From positions 1 through 6,773 of the forward strand of contig RFHL01000646.1 of the NCBI GenBank assembly GCA_003696875.1: DNA of 6,773 bases. Reading direction: 5' to 3'. A program made the translations under genes and the position numbers. The notes under the pieces are model-generated. The model did not search any database, was not told where the DNA came from, and saw nothing but the letters and a program-made list of their open reading frames with translations. The stretch is from Bacteroidota bacterium. GTDB lineage: Bacteria; Bacteroidota; Bacteroidia; J057. This document shows, piece by piece, positions 1 to 5,543 of this stretch (positions are counted from its first letter, which is position 1; every line of letters starts with the position of its first letter).

Positions 1-724
1 GATAGTTGAGCTGGGCGGCTTCGTGGAAGGAGAGATACAGACCATCGTCGGTCTTCATGGTCACCGGGGTATTGACGGCCCGGCCATCGGGGATGTAGGT
101 CTGGGCCAGGTTGGGGTGGTTGCGTTTGGCCCCGGCGTCGATCTCGCTCAGGCGGCTCTGGGTATAGAGGTGCTCGTAGATGTCCCAGTCGCCGGGAATC
201 CACCAGGCCATATGGTCGCCGGTCAGGGCAAATTCGGTGAGTTCCTCGGTAATCAGGACCGAGTCTACGCCCGCTTGCGCGGGCATTTCATACCGAAAAC
301 CGAGCCCATCGTCAAAGAGACGAAAGACGATGTTGAGTTGGCGGCCGGGCTCGGCCGCCTCGACAAGCTCCAGGCGCAGTTCCTGACAGTGGTTGCGCAC
401 CAAGGCATCTTCGCCCCAAACCGGCGTCCAGGTCTCGTCGATCTCACGGGTGGAGGCGGTCGCCAGGCGGAATCCCTCCGCGAGATCGGGCGCACCTTGC
501 AGGCGATAGCCGAGAAAGGACGAATCCATCACGACCTGATCTTGCCGGGTGAGGCGATAGCCGGGACGGCCGGATGCGTCGATGAAGGTTTCCAGGGTGA
601 GTTGTCCGTCGGGGGACTGGATAGACATGGGGGTGGACCCGCCGGGCCCCTGGCAACTGCTCAGGCCCAGGCCGGCCAGTAGGGTGGCGATGAGTAGCCA
701 ATTCGCGTGCATAGTAGGCTTCAT
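1..724 (-). CDS. GH97-family glycoside hydrolase lipoprotein, N-terminal part (cut by window edge)
   Basis: Minus-strand frame open from ATG at 724 to the window edge, giving the first 241 residues. It starts with a type II signal peptide: MKPT, a hydrophobic stretch, and lipobox LSSC with Cys24 as the likely lipidated residue, so the protein is exported and membrane-anchored. Residues ~36-241 match the N-terminal beta-sandwich domain of GH97 (SusB-like alpha-glucosidases and alpha-galactosidases): SPDGQL at 37-42, FRLFDDGLGFRY at 134-145, WWIPGDWDIYEHLY at 174-187, and NTPVTMKTDDGLYLSFHEAA at 218-237. The Glu of HEAA is plausibly a calcium ligand, as in SusB (inference). The catalytic barrel, and therefore retaining versus inverting mechanism and substrate, lies outside the window. 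ATG at 712 is an in-frame alternative start. A GGAGG lies 17 nt before the 724 start, too far to be an obvious Shine-Dalgarno. A phylum-type promoter lies directly upstream and a terminator separates this gene from leuA, so it is probably transcribed on its own. Confidence 0.9.
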   Translation of the reverse strand, partial: MKPTMHANWLLIATLLAGLGLSSCQGPGGSTPMSIQSPDGQLTLETFIDASGRPGYRLTRQDQVVMDSSFLGYRLQGAPDLAEGFRLATASTREIDETWTPVWGEDALVRNHCQELRLELVEAAEPGRQLNIVFRLFDDGLGFRYEMPAQAGVDSVLITEELTEFALTGDHMAWWIPGDWDIYEHLYTQSRLSEIDAGAKRNHPNLAQTYIPDGRAVNTPVTMKTDDGLYLSFHEAAQLNY

Positions 725-744
725 GTTTTGGTCTGACAAAGCCT

Positions 745-776
745 CCAATTTAGGGAAAAGGCGGTATTTGCCCAAA
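745..776 (-). promoter_or_regulatory. Bacteroidota-type promoter of the GH97 gene
   Basis: On the minus strand, TTTG (776-773) is followed by exactly 20 nt and then TAAATTGG (752-745). This fits the Bacteroidota consensus of -33 TTTG and -7 TAnnTTTG with one mismatch in the -7 box. It sits 20 nt upstream of the ATG at 724 and after the leuA terminator, where a promoter is expected. The 5' UTR would be short, about 15 nt. Confidence 0.6.
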
Positions 777-819
777 GCGAAGGCACTGTAAAACAGATGG
801 TTGCCAGAGTCTGCTTGGC

Positions 820-857
820 AAAAAACGCGACCCTCTCCCAGGAGGAAGAGGGTCGCG
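820..857 (-). terminator. Rho-independent terminator downstream of leuA
   Basis: CGCGACCCTCT (826-836) and AGAGGGTCGCG (847-857) form a perfect 11-bp GC-rich stem with a 10-nt loop. Read on the minus strand, the stem is followed directly by six T residues (825-820). It lies about 124 nt past the leuA stop and ahead of the GH97 promoter, so it should end the leuA transcript. There is no T run on the plus-strand side. Confidence 0.9.
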
Positions 858-910
858 TGGTATTCCGAAAACGATACGTTTGGTCCCAGGGGCGATTTCA
901 GGCGAGTACC

Positions 911-972
911 CCTCGGTCTGGTTTCCCTCTGGTTTTTTTCTTTGCCTGCATAAAAAAAGGCCAGAGACGAGG
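911..972. repeat. Imperfect inverted repeat in the leuA 3' untranslated region
   Basis: CTCTGG plus T7 (927-939) can pair with A7, a GG bulge and CCAGAG (952-966). The same 3' arm, extended to 972, can instead pair with CCTCG-G-TCTGG (911-921) through two 5-bp helices. The two pairings exclude each other. The element lies 9 nt past the leuA stop codon, upstream of the strong terminator at 820-857. It has no T run placed after a GC stem, so I do not call it a terminator. It may affect mRNA 3'-end stability, or be chance. Confidence 0.5.
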
Positions 973-980
973 ATATTCCC

Positions 981-2471
981 CTACACCTTCATCAAGGCAT
1001 CAAGATAGGCCATACCCGTAGCCAGGACGGTGTCAGTGTCAGAGGCAAAGCCGTAGTAAAATACATCGTCTTTGGACACCTGAATGTGCACCCGGGCCAG
1101 GTCATTGCTGCCTCCGGTTATGGCCTGCACCAGATACTCTTCCAGCTTGACGTGCGTGCCCATGATCCCGTCGATGGCGCGAATGGTCGCATCGACCGGG
1201 CCATTGCCCTGGGCTTCGTTGTACTTCTGCACCCCGTTTACGTTGATTTGCACCTGCGCCCGGGAGGGCTTTTCGGTGCCAGCGGTAACTTCCAGAGAGG
1301 TGATTTCCAGCACCCGACGGCTGCTTTCCATGCCCATGAGCTCAAGCAGATCCTCATCGTTGACTTCTCGCCGCTCATCGGCCATGTGGAGGAAACGCTC
1401 ATACACCACGGCGAGCTCCTCGGTGGGGAGCTCTATGCCCAGTTTTTCCAGGCGGTGGCGCAGGGCGGCCTTGCCGCTGCGGGCGGTCAGTACGATGGAG
1501 GAAGAGGGAATCCCCACATCCTGTGGGTCGATGATCTCGTAGTTTTCGCGGCTCTTGAGCACACCATCCTGATGGATGCCTGAGGAGTGAGCAAAGGCAT
1601 TGCGGCCGACGATGGCCTTGTTGGGCTGGACGGGCATGCGCATCAGGCGGGTGATCATGCGACTGACCGGATAAATCCGCTTGACGTTAATGCCTGTTTC
1701 GAGGCCCAGGCTCTCGTGGTGAGAGCGGAGAATCATGGCCGACTCTTCCAGGGAGGTATTCCCGGCTCGCTCGCCGATGCCGTTGATGGTCACCTCCATT
1801 TGCCGGGCGCCATTGGCGAGGCCGGCCACGGTATTGGCGGTGGCCAGGCCCAGGTCATTGTGGCAATGCACCGACAGGATGGCCTTGTCTATGTTGGGCA
1901 CATGGTCTATCAAATATTTGATTTTGGCCCCGTATTGCTCCGGCAGGCAATAGCCGGTGGTATCGGGGATGTTGACCACGGTGGCCCCGGCCGCGATGAC
2001 CGCCTCGACCATACGGGCGAGATACTCCAGGTTGGCCCGGCCGGCATCTTCGCAGTAAAACTCCACATCCTCAACAAATTTCTTGGCATAGCGGGTGGCC
2101 CGCACGGCGCGCTCCAGGACCTCTTCATGGGTCGATTTGAGCTTGTTAAAGACGTGAATATCAGAGCTTCCGATGCCGGTGTGGATGCGCTTACGCTTGG
2201 CATATTGGAGGGCTTCGGCCGCCACCTCGATGTCTTTCTCCACGGCCCGGGTCAGGGCGCAGATGATCGGCTCGCTGACCGCTTTGGATACCTCTACCAC
2301 CGACTGAAAGTCGCCGGGGCTGGAGATGGGAAAGCCGGCCTCAATGATGTCGACGCCGAGATGCTCAAGTTCCTGCGCGATTTCGATTTTTTCTACCGTG
2401 TGCAGCTGGCAGCCGGGAACCTGCTCGCCATCACGAAGGGTCGTGTCAAATACGTAGACTCGGTTATCCAT
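981..2471 (-). CDS. leuA: 2-isopropylmalate synthase LeuA
   Basis: This 496-residue enzyme condenses acetyl-CoA with 2-oxoisovalerate, the first committed step of leucine synthesis, in the cytoplasm. The catalytic TIM barrel shows DTTLRDGEQ at 9-17 (metal-binding Asp and catalytic Arg), IEAGFP at 43-48, IPDTTGY at 168-174, the metal-binding HCHND at 202-206, and the GIGERAGN signature at 231-238. SSGIHQDG at 296-303 belongs to the linker subdomain. Residues ~385-496 form the C-terminal allosteric domain that binds leucine, including GNGPVDA at 422-428 and ASDTDTV at 476-482, so feedback inhibition is expected. Length and start fit the family, and MDNRVYVFDTTLRDGEQ is a typical N-terminus. The ATG has no Shine-Dalgarno; the 40 nt before it are pyrimidine-rich. 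Two leucine-rich short frames precede it, suggesting leader control. No leuB, leuC or leuD is nearby. Citramalate or homocitrate synthase is the alternative, but the match is to LeuA. Confidence 0.97.
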   Translation of the reverse strand: MDNRVYVFDTTLRDGEQVPGCQLHTVEKIEIAQELEHLGVDIIEAGFPISSPGDFQSVVEVSKAVSEPIICALTRAVEKDIEVAAEALQYAKRKRIHTGIGSSDIHVFNKLKSTHEEVLERAVRATRYAKKFVEDVEFYCEDAGRANLEYLARMVEAVIAAGATVVNIPDTTGYCLPEQYGAKIKYLIDHVPNIDKAILSVHCHNDLGLATANTVAGLANGARQMEVTINGIGERAGNTSLEESAMILRSHHESLGLETGINVKRIYPVSRMITRLMRMPVQPNKAIVGRNAFAHSSGIHQDGVLKSRENYEIIDPQDVGIPSSSIVLTARSGKAALRHRLEKLGIELPTEELAVVYERFLHMADERREVNDEDLLELMGMESSRRVLEITSLEVTAGTEKPSRAQVQINVNGVQKYNEAQGNGPVDATIRAIDGIMGTHVKLEEYLVQAITGGSNDLARVHIQVSKDDVFYYGFASDTDTVLATGMAYLDALMKV

Positions 2472-2529
2472 ACGTAGGATGGGGTAAGGGGTGAGAAATG
2501 CGGGTAAGTAGAAGCGAATCGTTGGCCAT
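2464..2529 (-). CDS. Candidate 21-residue upstream ORF overlapping the leuA start
   Basis: Short frame MANDSLLLTRISHP...TYG. ATG at 2529 is preceded by GGGGAG (2542-2537) at a 7-nt spacing, the best Shine-Dalgarno-like site near leuA. Its TAA stop (2466-2464) lies inside the leuA coding start, so the two frames overlap by 8 nt (2464-2471), an arrangement typical of translational coupling. Residues 6-8 are Leu-Leu-Leu (CTT CTA CTT). leuA itself has no Shine-Dalgarno, so ribosomes leaving this frame could supply its initiation. The frame is also open further upstream, to 2691, but that extension has no visible initiation signal. No homologue is recognised and translation is unproven. Confidence 0.4.
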   Translation of the reverse strand: MANDSLLLTRISHPLPHPTYG

Positions 2530-2535
2530 GTCGGG

Positions 2536-2577
2536 ACTCCCCAAAAGGGTCAGGCGGCTAGGGCTAGCCGGGGTAGT
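2536..2577 (-). promoter_or_regulatory. leuA: Inverted-repeat region at the end of the leader peptide, possible leuA attenuator
   Basis: Three pairings are visible. CGGCTAG (2555-2561) with CTAGCCG (2564-2570) is a 7-bp repeat; a real hairpin would use about 5 bp with a 4-nt loop. ACTCCCC (2536-2542) can pair with GGGG-T-AGT (2570-2577), 7 bp with one bulge, enclosing that hairpin. Alternatively CCCC (2539-2542) pairs with GGG (2547-2549) across an AAAA loop. On the minus-strand RNA the second and third pairings would both hide the GGGGAG in front of the 2529 ATG. A ribosome on the leader peptide would disrupt them. The only nearby T run is the four-base one at 2546-2543, so a standard terminator is not evident. 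The mechanism is inferred. Confidence 0.4.
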
Positions 2578-2606
2578 CGCAGGTAGGATAGAAGCAAGGT
2601 GGACAT
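2550..2606 (-). CDS. Candidate leucine-rich leader peptide of leuA
   Basis: An 18-codon frame, ATG at 2606 to TGA at 2552-2550, encodes MSTLLLSYLRLPRLALAA. Seven of 18 residues are Leu (codons TTG CTT CTA CTG CTA CTA CTA). It lies 78 nt upstream of leuA on the same strand. Known leu operon leaders (enteric leuL) are short peptides rich in Leu codons, including rare CTA, whose translation senses charged tRNA-Leu. By analogy, this peptide would stall ribosomes during leucine starvation. Its 3' half overlaps the inverted repeat at 2555-2570 and its stop lies just before the GGGGAG of the next short frame. No Shine-Dalgarno precedes the ATG, which is common in this phylum. The composition and position are seen; the function is inferred. 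Confidence 0.55.
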   Translation of the reverse strand: MSTLLLSYLRLPRLALAA

Positions 2607-2657
2607 GGAACGGGTTGAGATTGGGCCTTAAAGATGAGGAATGGTGCTGAATAATGC

Positions 2658-2691
2658 CAAATTTTCGCTTTAAAAAGTGGAGATATGCCAA
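2658..2691 (-). promoter_or_regulatory. Weak candidate leuA promoter, proximal
   Basis: AAAATTTG (2665-2658, minus strand) matches the -7 box TAnnTTTG except at its first base. TTG (2691-2689) lies 23 nt upstream, slightly further than usual. Transcription would begin near 2650, about 45 nt before the leader-peptide ATG at 2606, a sensible distance for an attenuator leader. Confidence 0.25.
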
Positions 2692-2773
2692 GGGAGCCAG
2701 GGGCTTTTTGCCAGCTTGTTAATCAGGTAGGAACAAGAAGCGGGGTTTCGAGCGGGCTCGTGGTGGGAATGCC

Positions 2774-2805
2774 TTTGCCCGTACCAAGGATAGGTGCTAT
2801 TTTTG
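2774..2805 (+). promoter_or_regulatory. Bacteroidota-type promoter of cca
   Basis: TTTG (2774-2777), a 20-nt spacer, and TATTTTTG (2798-2805) match the phylum consensus TTTG / TAnnTTTG perfectly. Transcription should begin near 2812, giving a 5' UTR of roughly 40 nt to the ATG at 2855. The spacer is the same length as in the GH97 promoter at 745-776. Confidence 0.75.
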
Positions 2806-2817
2806 CCCCATTGTCAA
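2785..2817 (-). promoter_or_regulatory. Weak candidate leuA promoter, distal, overlapping the cca promoter
   Basis: On the minus strand, TATCCTTG (2792-2785) matches TAnnTTTG with one mismatch. TTGACA (2817-2812) lies upstream, with 22 nt between its TTG and the -7 box. It overlaps the better cca promoter in the opposite direction. If used, leuA would have an untranslated leader of about 300 nt. Chance similarity is possible. Confidence 0.22.
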
Positions 2818-2854
2818 GCGCCTGGGTTCCGGCCCAGCGGTTCACCGAAAAGCT

Positions 2855-4264
2855 ATGGATCTATCTTCGGCGATTGCCGGTCCGGTTTTTTCTCAACTCA
2901 GCCAATGTGCCCAGGATTTGGGCATGCGGGCCTTTGTGATCGGCGGTTACGTCCGGGACTACCTGCTTGAGCGGGCCTGTAAGGACATCGACATCGTGGT
3001 GGAAGGGCGGGGCATTGAACTGGCCGAGGCCTTCAGCCGCCGCTATCAGGCGACCGAAGTGGTGGTGTACGAAAACTTCGGGACCGCGATGGTGCGGGTG
3101 GGCGAGTTCACCCTCGAGTTTGTGGGAGCCCGCAAGGAGAGCTATCGCCGGGGCTCACGCAAGCCCATTGTGGAGACGGGCAGCCTGGAAGATGACCAGC
3201 TTCGCCGGGATTTTACCATCAATGCGCTTTCCATCTCCCTGCAGCCCCAAGATTGGGGGCAGTTGCACGATCCCTTTGGCGGCCTGAGGGATCTCCACAA
3301 AGGCCTGATCCGCACCCCTACCGACCCCGAGCTGACCTTTTCTGATGATCCGCTGCGCATGATGCGCGCGGTACGCTTTGCGGCCCAGCTGGGCTTTCAG
3401 ATTGAGCCGGATACCTACAAGGCCATTCGCCCCATGCGCGAACGCATTCACATCGTTTCGCAGGAGCGCATCACCGAAGAACTCAACAAGCTGATCCTGT
3501 CTCCCAAGCCCTCGGTGGGCTTTGGGCTCCTGTTTCAGACCGGGTTGCTGGCGCTCATTTTTCCGGAGCTGGATCGTATGCAGGGGGTCGATTATGTGCA
3601 TGGCCGTGGGCATAAGGACAATTTTTACCACACCCTGCAGGTGCTGGACAATGTCGCCGCCAAGAGTGACAACCTCTGGTTGCGCTGGGTGGCGATTCTT
3701 CACGACATCGCCAAGCCCCTCACCAAGCGCTACGAGCCCGGGCTGGGCTGGACCTTTCACGGTCACGAGGACAAGGGGGCGCGTATGGTGCCCAAAATCT
3801 TCCGGCGGATGAAGCTGCCGATGAATGAGCCCATGAAGTATGTGCAGAAGCTGGTGCGCCTGCACCAGCGGCCCATTGCGCTCGTGACTGAGCCCGTGAG
3901 CGACAGTGCCATCCGCCGCATTGTGGTCGAGGCCGGCGAGGACCTCGATGATCTGCTGGACTTTTGTCGCTCGGACATCACCTCCCGCAACGAGCGCAAG
4001 GTGCGCCGCTTTCTCGAAAATTATGCCCAGCTCGAAGCCCGCATCCGCGAGGTGGAGGAGCGGGACAACCTCCGCAACTGGCAGCCGCCCGTGACGGGCG
4101 ATATGATTATGGAAGCCTTTGATCTGCGGCCCAGCCGCACGGTGGGCGACATCAAAACCGATATCCGGGAAGCCATCCTTGATGGCCTTATCCCCAACGA
4201 CAGGGACGCCGCCCTTCGCTATATGTACGAGATCGCTCCCAAATACCTCCCCAGCCGGGAATAA
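2855..4264 (+). CDS. cca: CCA tRNA nucleotidyltransferase with HD domain
   Basis: A 469-residue class II nucleotidyltransferase that builds or repairs the 3' CCA end of tRNAs in the cytoplasm. The N-terminal polymerase-beta-like head has GGYVRD at 30-35 and the metal-binding D-I-D at 44-46. RRDFTINAL at 117-125 and DPLRMMRAVRF at 165-175 are further class II motifs. ERITEEL at 204-210 leads into the tRNA/RNA-binding region. An HD phosphohydrolase domain follows, with H259, H283-D284 and HGHED at 302-306; in related enzymes this domain acts on 2',3'-cyclic or phosphate ends. Residues ~400-469 form a conserved tail. Length and order agree with Bacteroidota CCA-adding enzymes. An A-adding-only or poly(A) polymerase role cannot be excluded from sequence. 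No Shine-Dalgarno is present. It has its own promoter and probably reads into the next gene, 26 nt downstream. Confidence 0.93.
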   Translation: MDLSSAIAGPVFSQLSQCAQDLGMRAFVIGGYVRDYLLERACKDIDIVVEGRGIELAEAFSRRYQATEVVVYENFGTAMVRVGEFTLEFVGARKESYRRGSRKPIVETGSLEDDQLRRDFTINALSISLQPQDWGQLHDPFGGLRDLHKGLIRTPTDPELTFSDDPLRMMRAVRFAAQLGFQIEPDTYKAIRPMRERIHIVSQERITEELNKLILSPKPSVGFGLLFQTGLLALIFPELDRMQGVDYVHGRGHKDNFYHTLQVLDNVAAKSDNLWLRWVAILHDIAKPLTKRYEPGLGWTFHGHEDKGARMVPKIFRRMKLPMNEPMKYVQKLVRLHQRPIALVTEPVSDSAIRRIVVEAGEDLDDLLDFCRSDITSRNERKVRRFLENYAQLEARIREVEERDNLRNWQPPVTGDMIMEAFDLRPSRTVGDIKTDIREAILDGLIPNDRDAALRYMYEIAPKYLPSRE

Positions 4265-4290
4265 ACCTGGCGCAAACGCGTTTAGAGTTC

Positions 4291-4926
4291 ATGCGTATCC
4301 TCTGGCTTCTGATACTTTACGGGCTGTGGCTCAGCCCGCTACAGGCCCAGGTCCGGCAGTATGTCGGCCTGCGCTTCGCCACCAATATCCAGTACTTCCC
4401 GCAGGCGGGGCAGTTTGTGCTCATGCCCGGAACCTTCACCACAGGCGTCTTGGGGGCCTTTTACAGCCAGTACCGCCCCATGAGCGGCTTTTCTATTGGC
4501 CTCAACGTCAACTACAAAGACAACAACGGCCGGGGGATGACCAACCTGCCGGTGGTCATGCAGGACTACCGTGAGGGGCTGAACGTAGGCCATACGGCGG
4601 TGGAAATGGACCTTAAGGCGGGGCCCCGCCTGGGGGTGGTCTACCCCCAAATCGGTTACATCCTGGGGTATCGCTTCTATCAGGATGGGTTCTTGCGTCC
4701 GGGTTATGACGAGGAAATCAATCCCTGGTACCTCATGCTCCCGTTGGGACTGACCACCAACCTGCCCACCAACTTTGGGACCGTAGGCTTCGGGGCCTAC
4801 TACAATGTAGGCCTGCTCAACGTGATCCGGGGCGCCGGCCCCACGGGGGGCGGCCTCTCCGATGGCGGGCGGCAGCGCTACATCACGCTGGAGATCAACG
4901 TAACCTATCTGGCCGACGAGCGGTAG
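4291..4926 (+). CDS. Small secreted protein, probable outer-membrane beta-barrel
   Basis: This 211-residue protein has a clear signal peptide: MRILWLLILYGLWLSPLQAQ, cleaved near residues 19-20 after the QA. The mature part is rich in Gly, Tyr and alternating hydrophobic residues in short stretches typical of beta strands, such as VGLRFATNIQYF, FSIGLNVNYKDN, GYILGYRFYQDG and ITLEINVTYL near the C-terminus. I therefore expect an 8- to 10-stranded outer-membrane barrel. It lacks the usual terminal aromatic residue and ends in LADER after its last strand. I do not recognise a named family and assign no function. It starts 26 nt after the cca stop with no promoter between, so the two are probably cotranscribed. 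Its last 22 bp overlap the 3' end of the convergent reductase gene. No Shine-Dalgarno is visible. Confidence 0.75.
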   Translation: MRILWLLILYGLWLSPLQAQVRQYVGLRFATNIQYFPQAGQFVLMPGTFTTGVLGAFYSQYRPMSGFSIGLNVNYKDNNGRGMTNLPVVMQDYREGLNVGHTAVEMDLKAGPRLGVVYPQIGYILGYRFYQDGFLRPGYDEEINPWYLMLPLGLTTNLPTNFGTVGFGAYYNVGLLNVIRGAGPTGGGLSDGGRQRYITLEINVTYLADER

Positions 4927-5405
4927 TGTTGCCGGGCTATGAGCGCAATGAGCCGTTCGAGGGCTTCGGCATCGACCGGGGAAAAGTCGTTGAGTTCGCT
5001 GCTGTCCACATCCAGGACCAGTTCGCAGCGATCCTCTGTGACCAGAGGCACCACAATCTCGGAGCGGGACAGGCTGCTGCAGGCAATATGGCCGGGAAAG
5101 GCCTCGACATCGGGGACCAGAACCGTCCGCCGCTCGGCGGCGGCGGTGCCACAGACCCCCCGTCCGAGGGCAATGCGGGTGCAGGCCAGCGGGCCCTGGA
5201 AGGGCCCCAGCACCAGTTCGTCTCCTTGCCGCAGGTAAAACCCTACCCAGAAAAACCCCAGGCCTTCTTTGAGGACGGCGGCGATGTTGGCCAGATTGGC
5301 GATGAGATCCGGCTCAGGCCCGATCAGGGCCTCGATCTGAGGGAGAAGTTCGGCGTAGCGCTCAGCTCGGGTGGCATGGGCGGTGAGGGAGAGAGATTCG
5401 GCCAT
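4905..5405 (-). CDS. msrC: Free methionine-(R)-sulfoxide reductase (GAF domain)
   Basis: A 166-residue single GAF-domain protein of the fRMsr family (E. coli MsrC/YebR, yeast YKL069W). It reduces free L-methionine-(R)-sulfoxide in the cytoplasm, with thioredoxin restoring the enzyme. The signature runs from GPFQGPLACTRI (68-79) through GRGVCGTA (81-88) to GHIACSS (105-111). Cys75, Cys85 and Cys109 keep the spacing of the three family cysteines (84, 94, 118 in E. coli). Cys109 is the expected catalytic residue. One oddity: the family's GVLDIDS is LVLDVDS here (131-135 within it), with the Gly changed to Leu and an extra Cys at 127. The ATG is preceded by an A-rich stretch and no Shine-Dalgarno. 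It may be transcribed with the paralogue pair upstream (138-bp gap) or from an unseen promoter. Confidence 0.93.
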   Translation of the reverse strand: MAESLSLTAHATRAERYAELLPQIEALIGPEPDLIANLANIAAVLKEGLGFFWVGFYLRQGDELVLGPFQGPLACTRIALGRGVCGTAAAERRTVLVPDVEAFPGHIACSSLSRSEIVVPLVTEDRCELVLDVDSSELNDFSPVDAEALERLIALIARQHYRSSAR

Positions 5406-5543
5406 TTTCTTTGAGTTGAGAGGGGAGAACCGATAGGCGAGACAAAAAAAGGAGATTTGGGAAAGACAGAGAGGCTATTGTTATGGATACCCAAAATGCC
5501 AACCGCATCACGCGAAACGCCCAACCCTCCCATGGATATTCGC

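Noticed and set aside
269..284. GCCCGC/GCGGGC hairpin with a 4-nt loop, resembling an intergenic repeat
   Set aside because: It lies in frame within the GH97 coding sequence and no second copy is seen in the window, so chance in GC-rich coding DNA is likely.
23..682. Long plus-strand open frame (219 codons) opposite the GH97 gene
   Set aside because: It is antisense to a frame with lipobox and strong GH97 motifs. Its product is Gly/Ala-rich without recognisable domains, as expected for a GC-rich shadow frame.
1587..2477. Plus-strand open frame of 296 codons opposite leuA
   Set aside because: It mirrors the leuA frame in a GC-rich gene and has no recognisable motif.
2464..2691. 75-codon minus-strand frame running into the leuA start
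   Set aside because: The upstream part has no initiation signal and runs through the region expected to be promoter. Only its last 21 codons, with their own Shine-Dalgarno, were kept as a candidate.
3155..3865. Minus-strand open frame of 236 codons opposite cca
   Set aside because: It is antisense to a fully conserved cca frame, with low-complexity composition and no motifs.
5406..5543. Promoter or terminator between the DUF3299-like lipoprotein gene and the reductase gene
   Set aside because: T-rich stretches and a partial TnnnTTTG box at 5450-5443 are present, but no matching upstream box and no GC stem with a T run.
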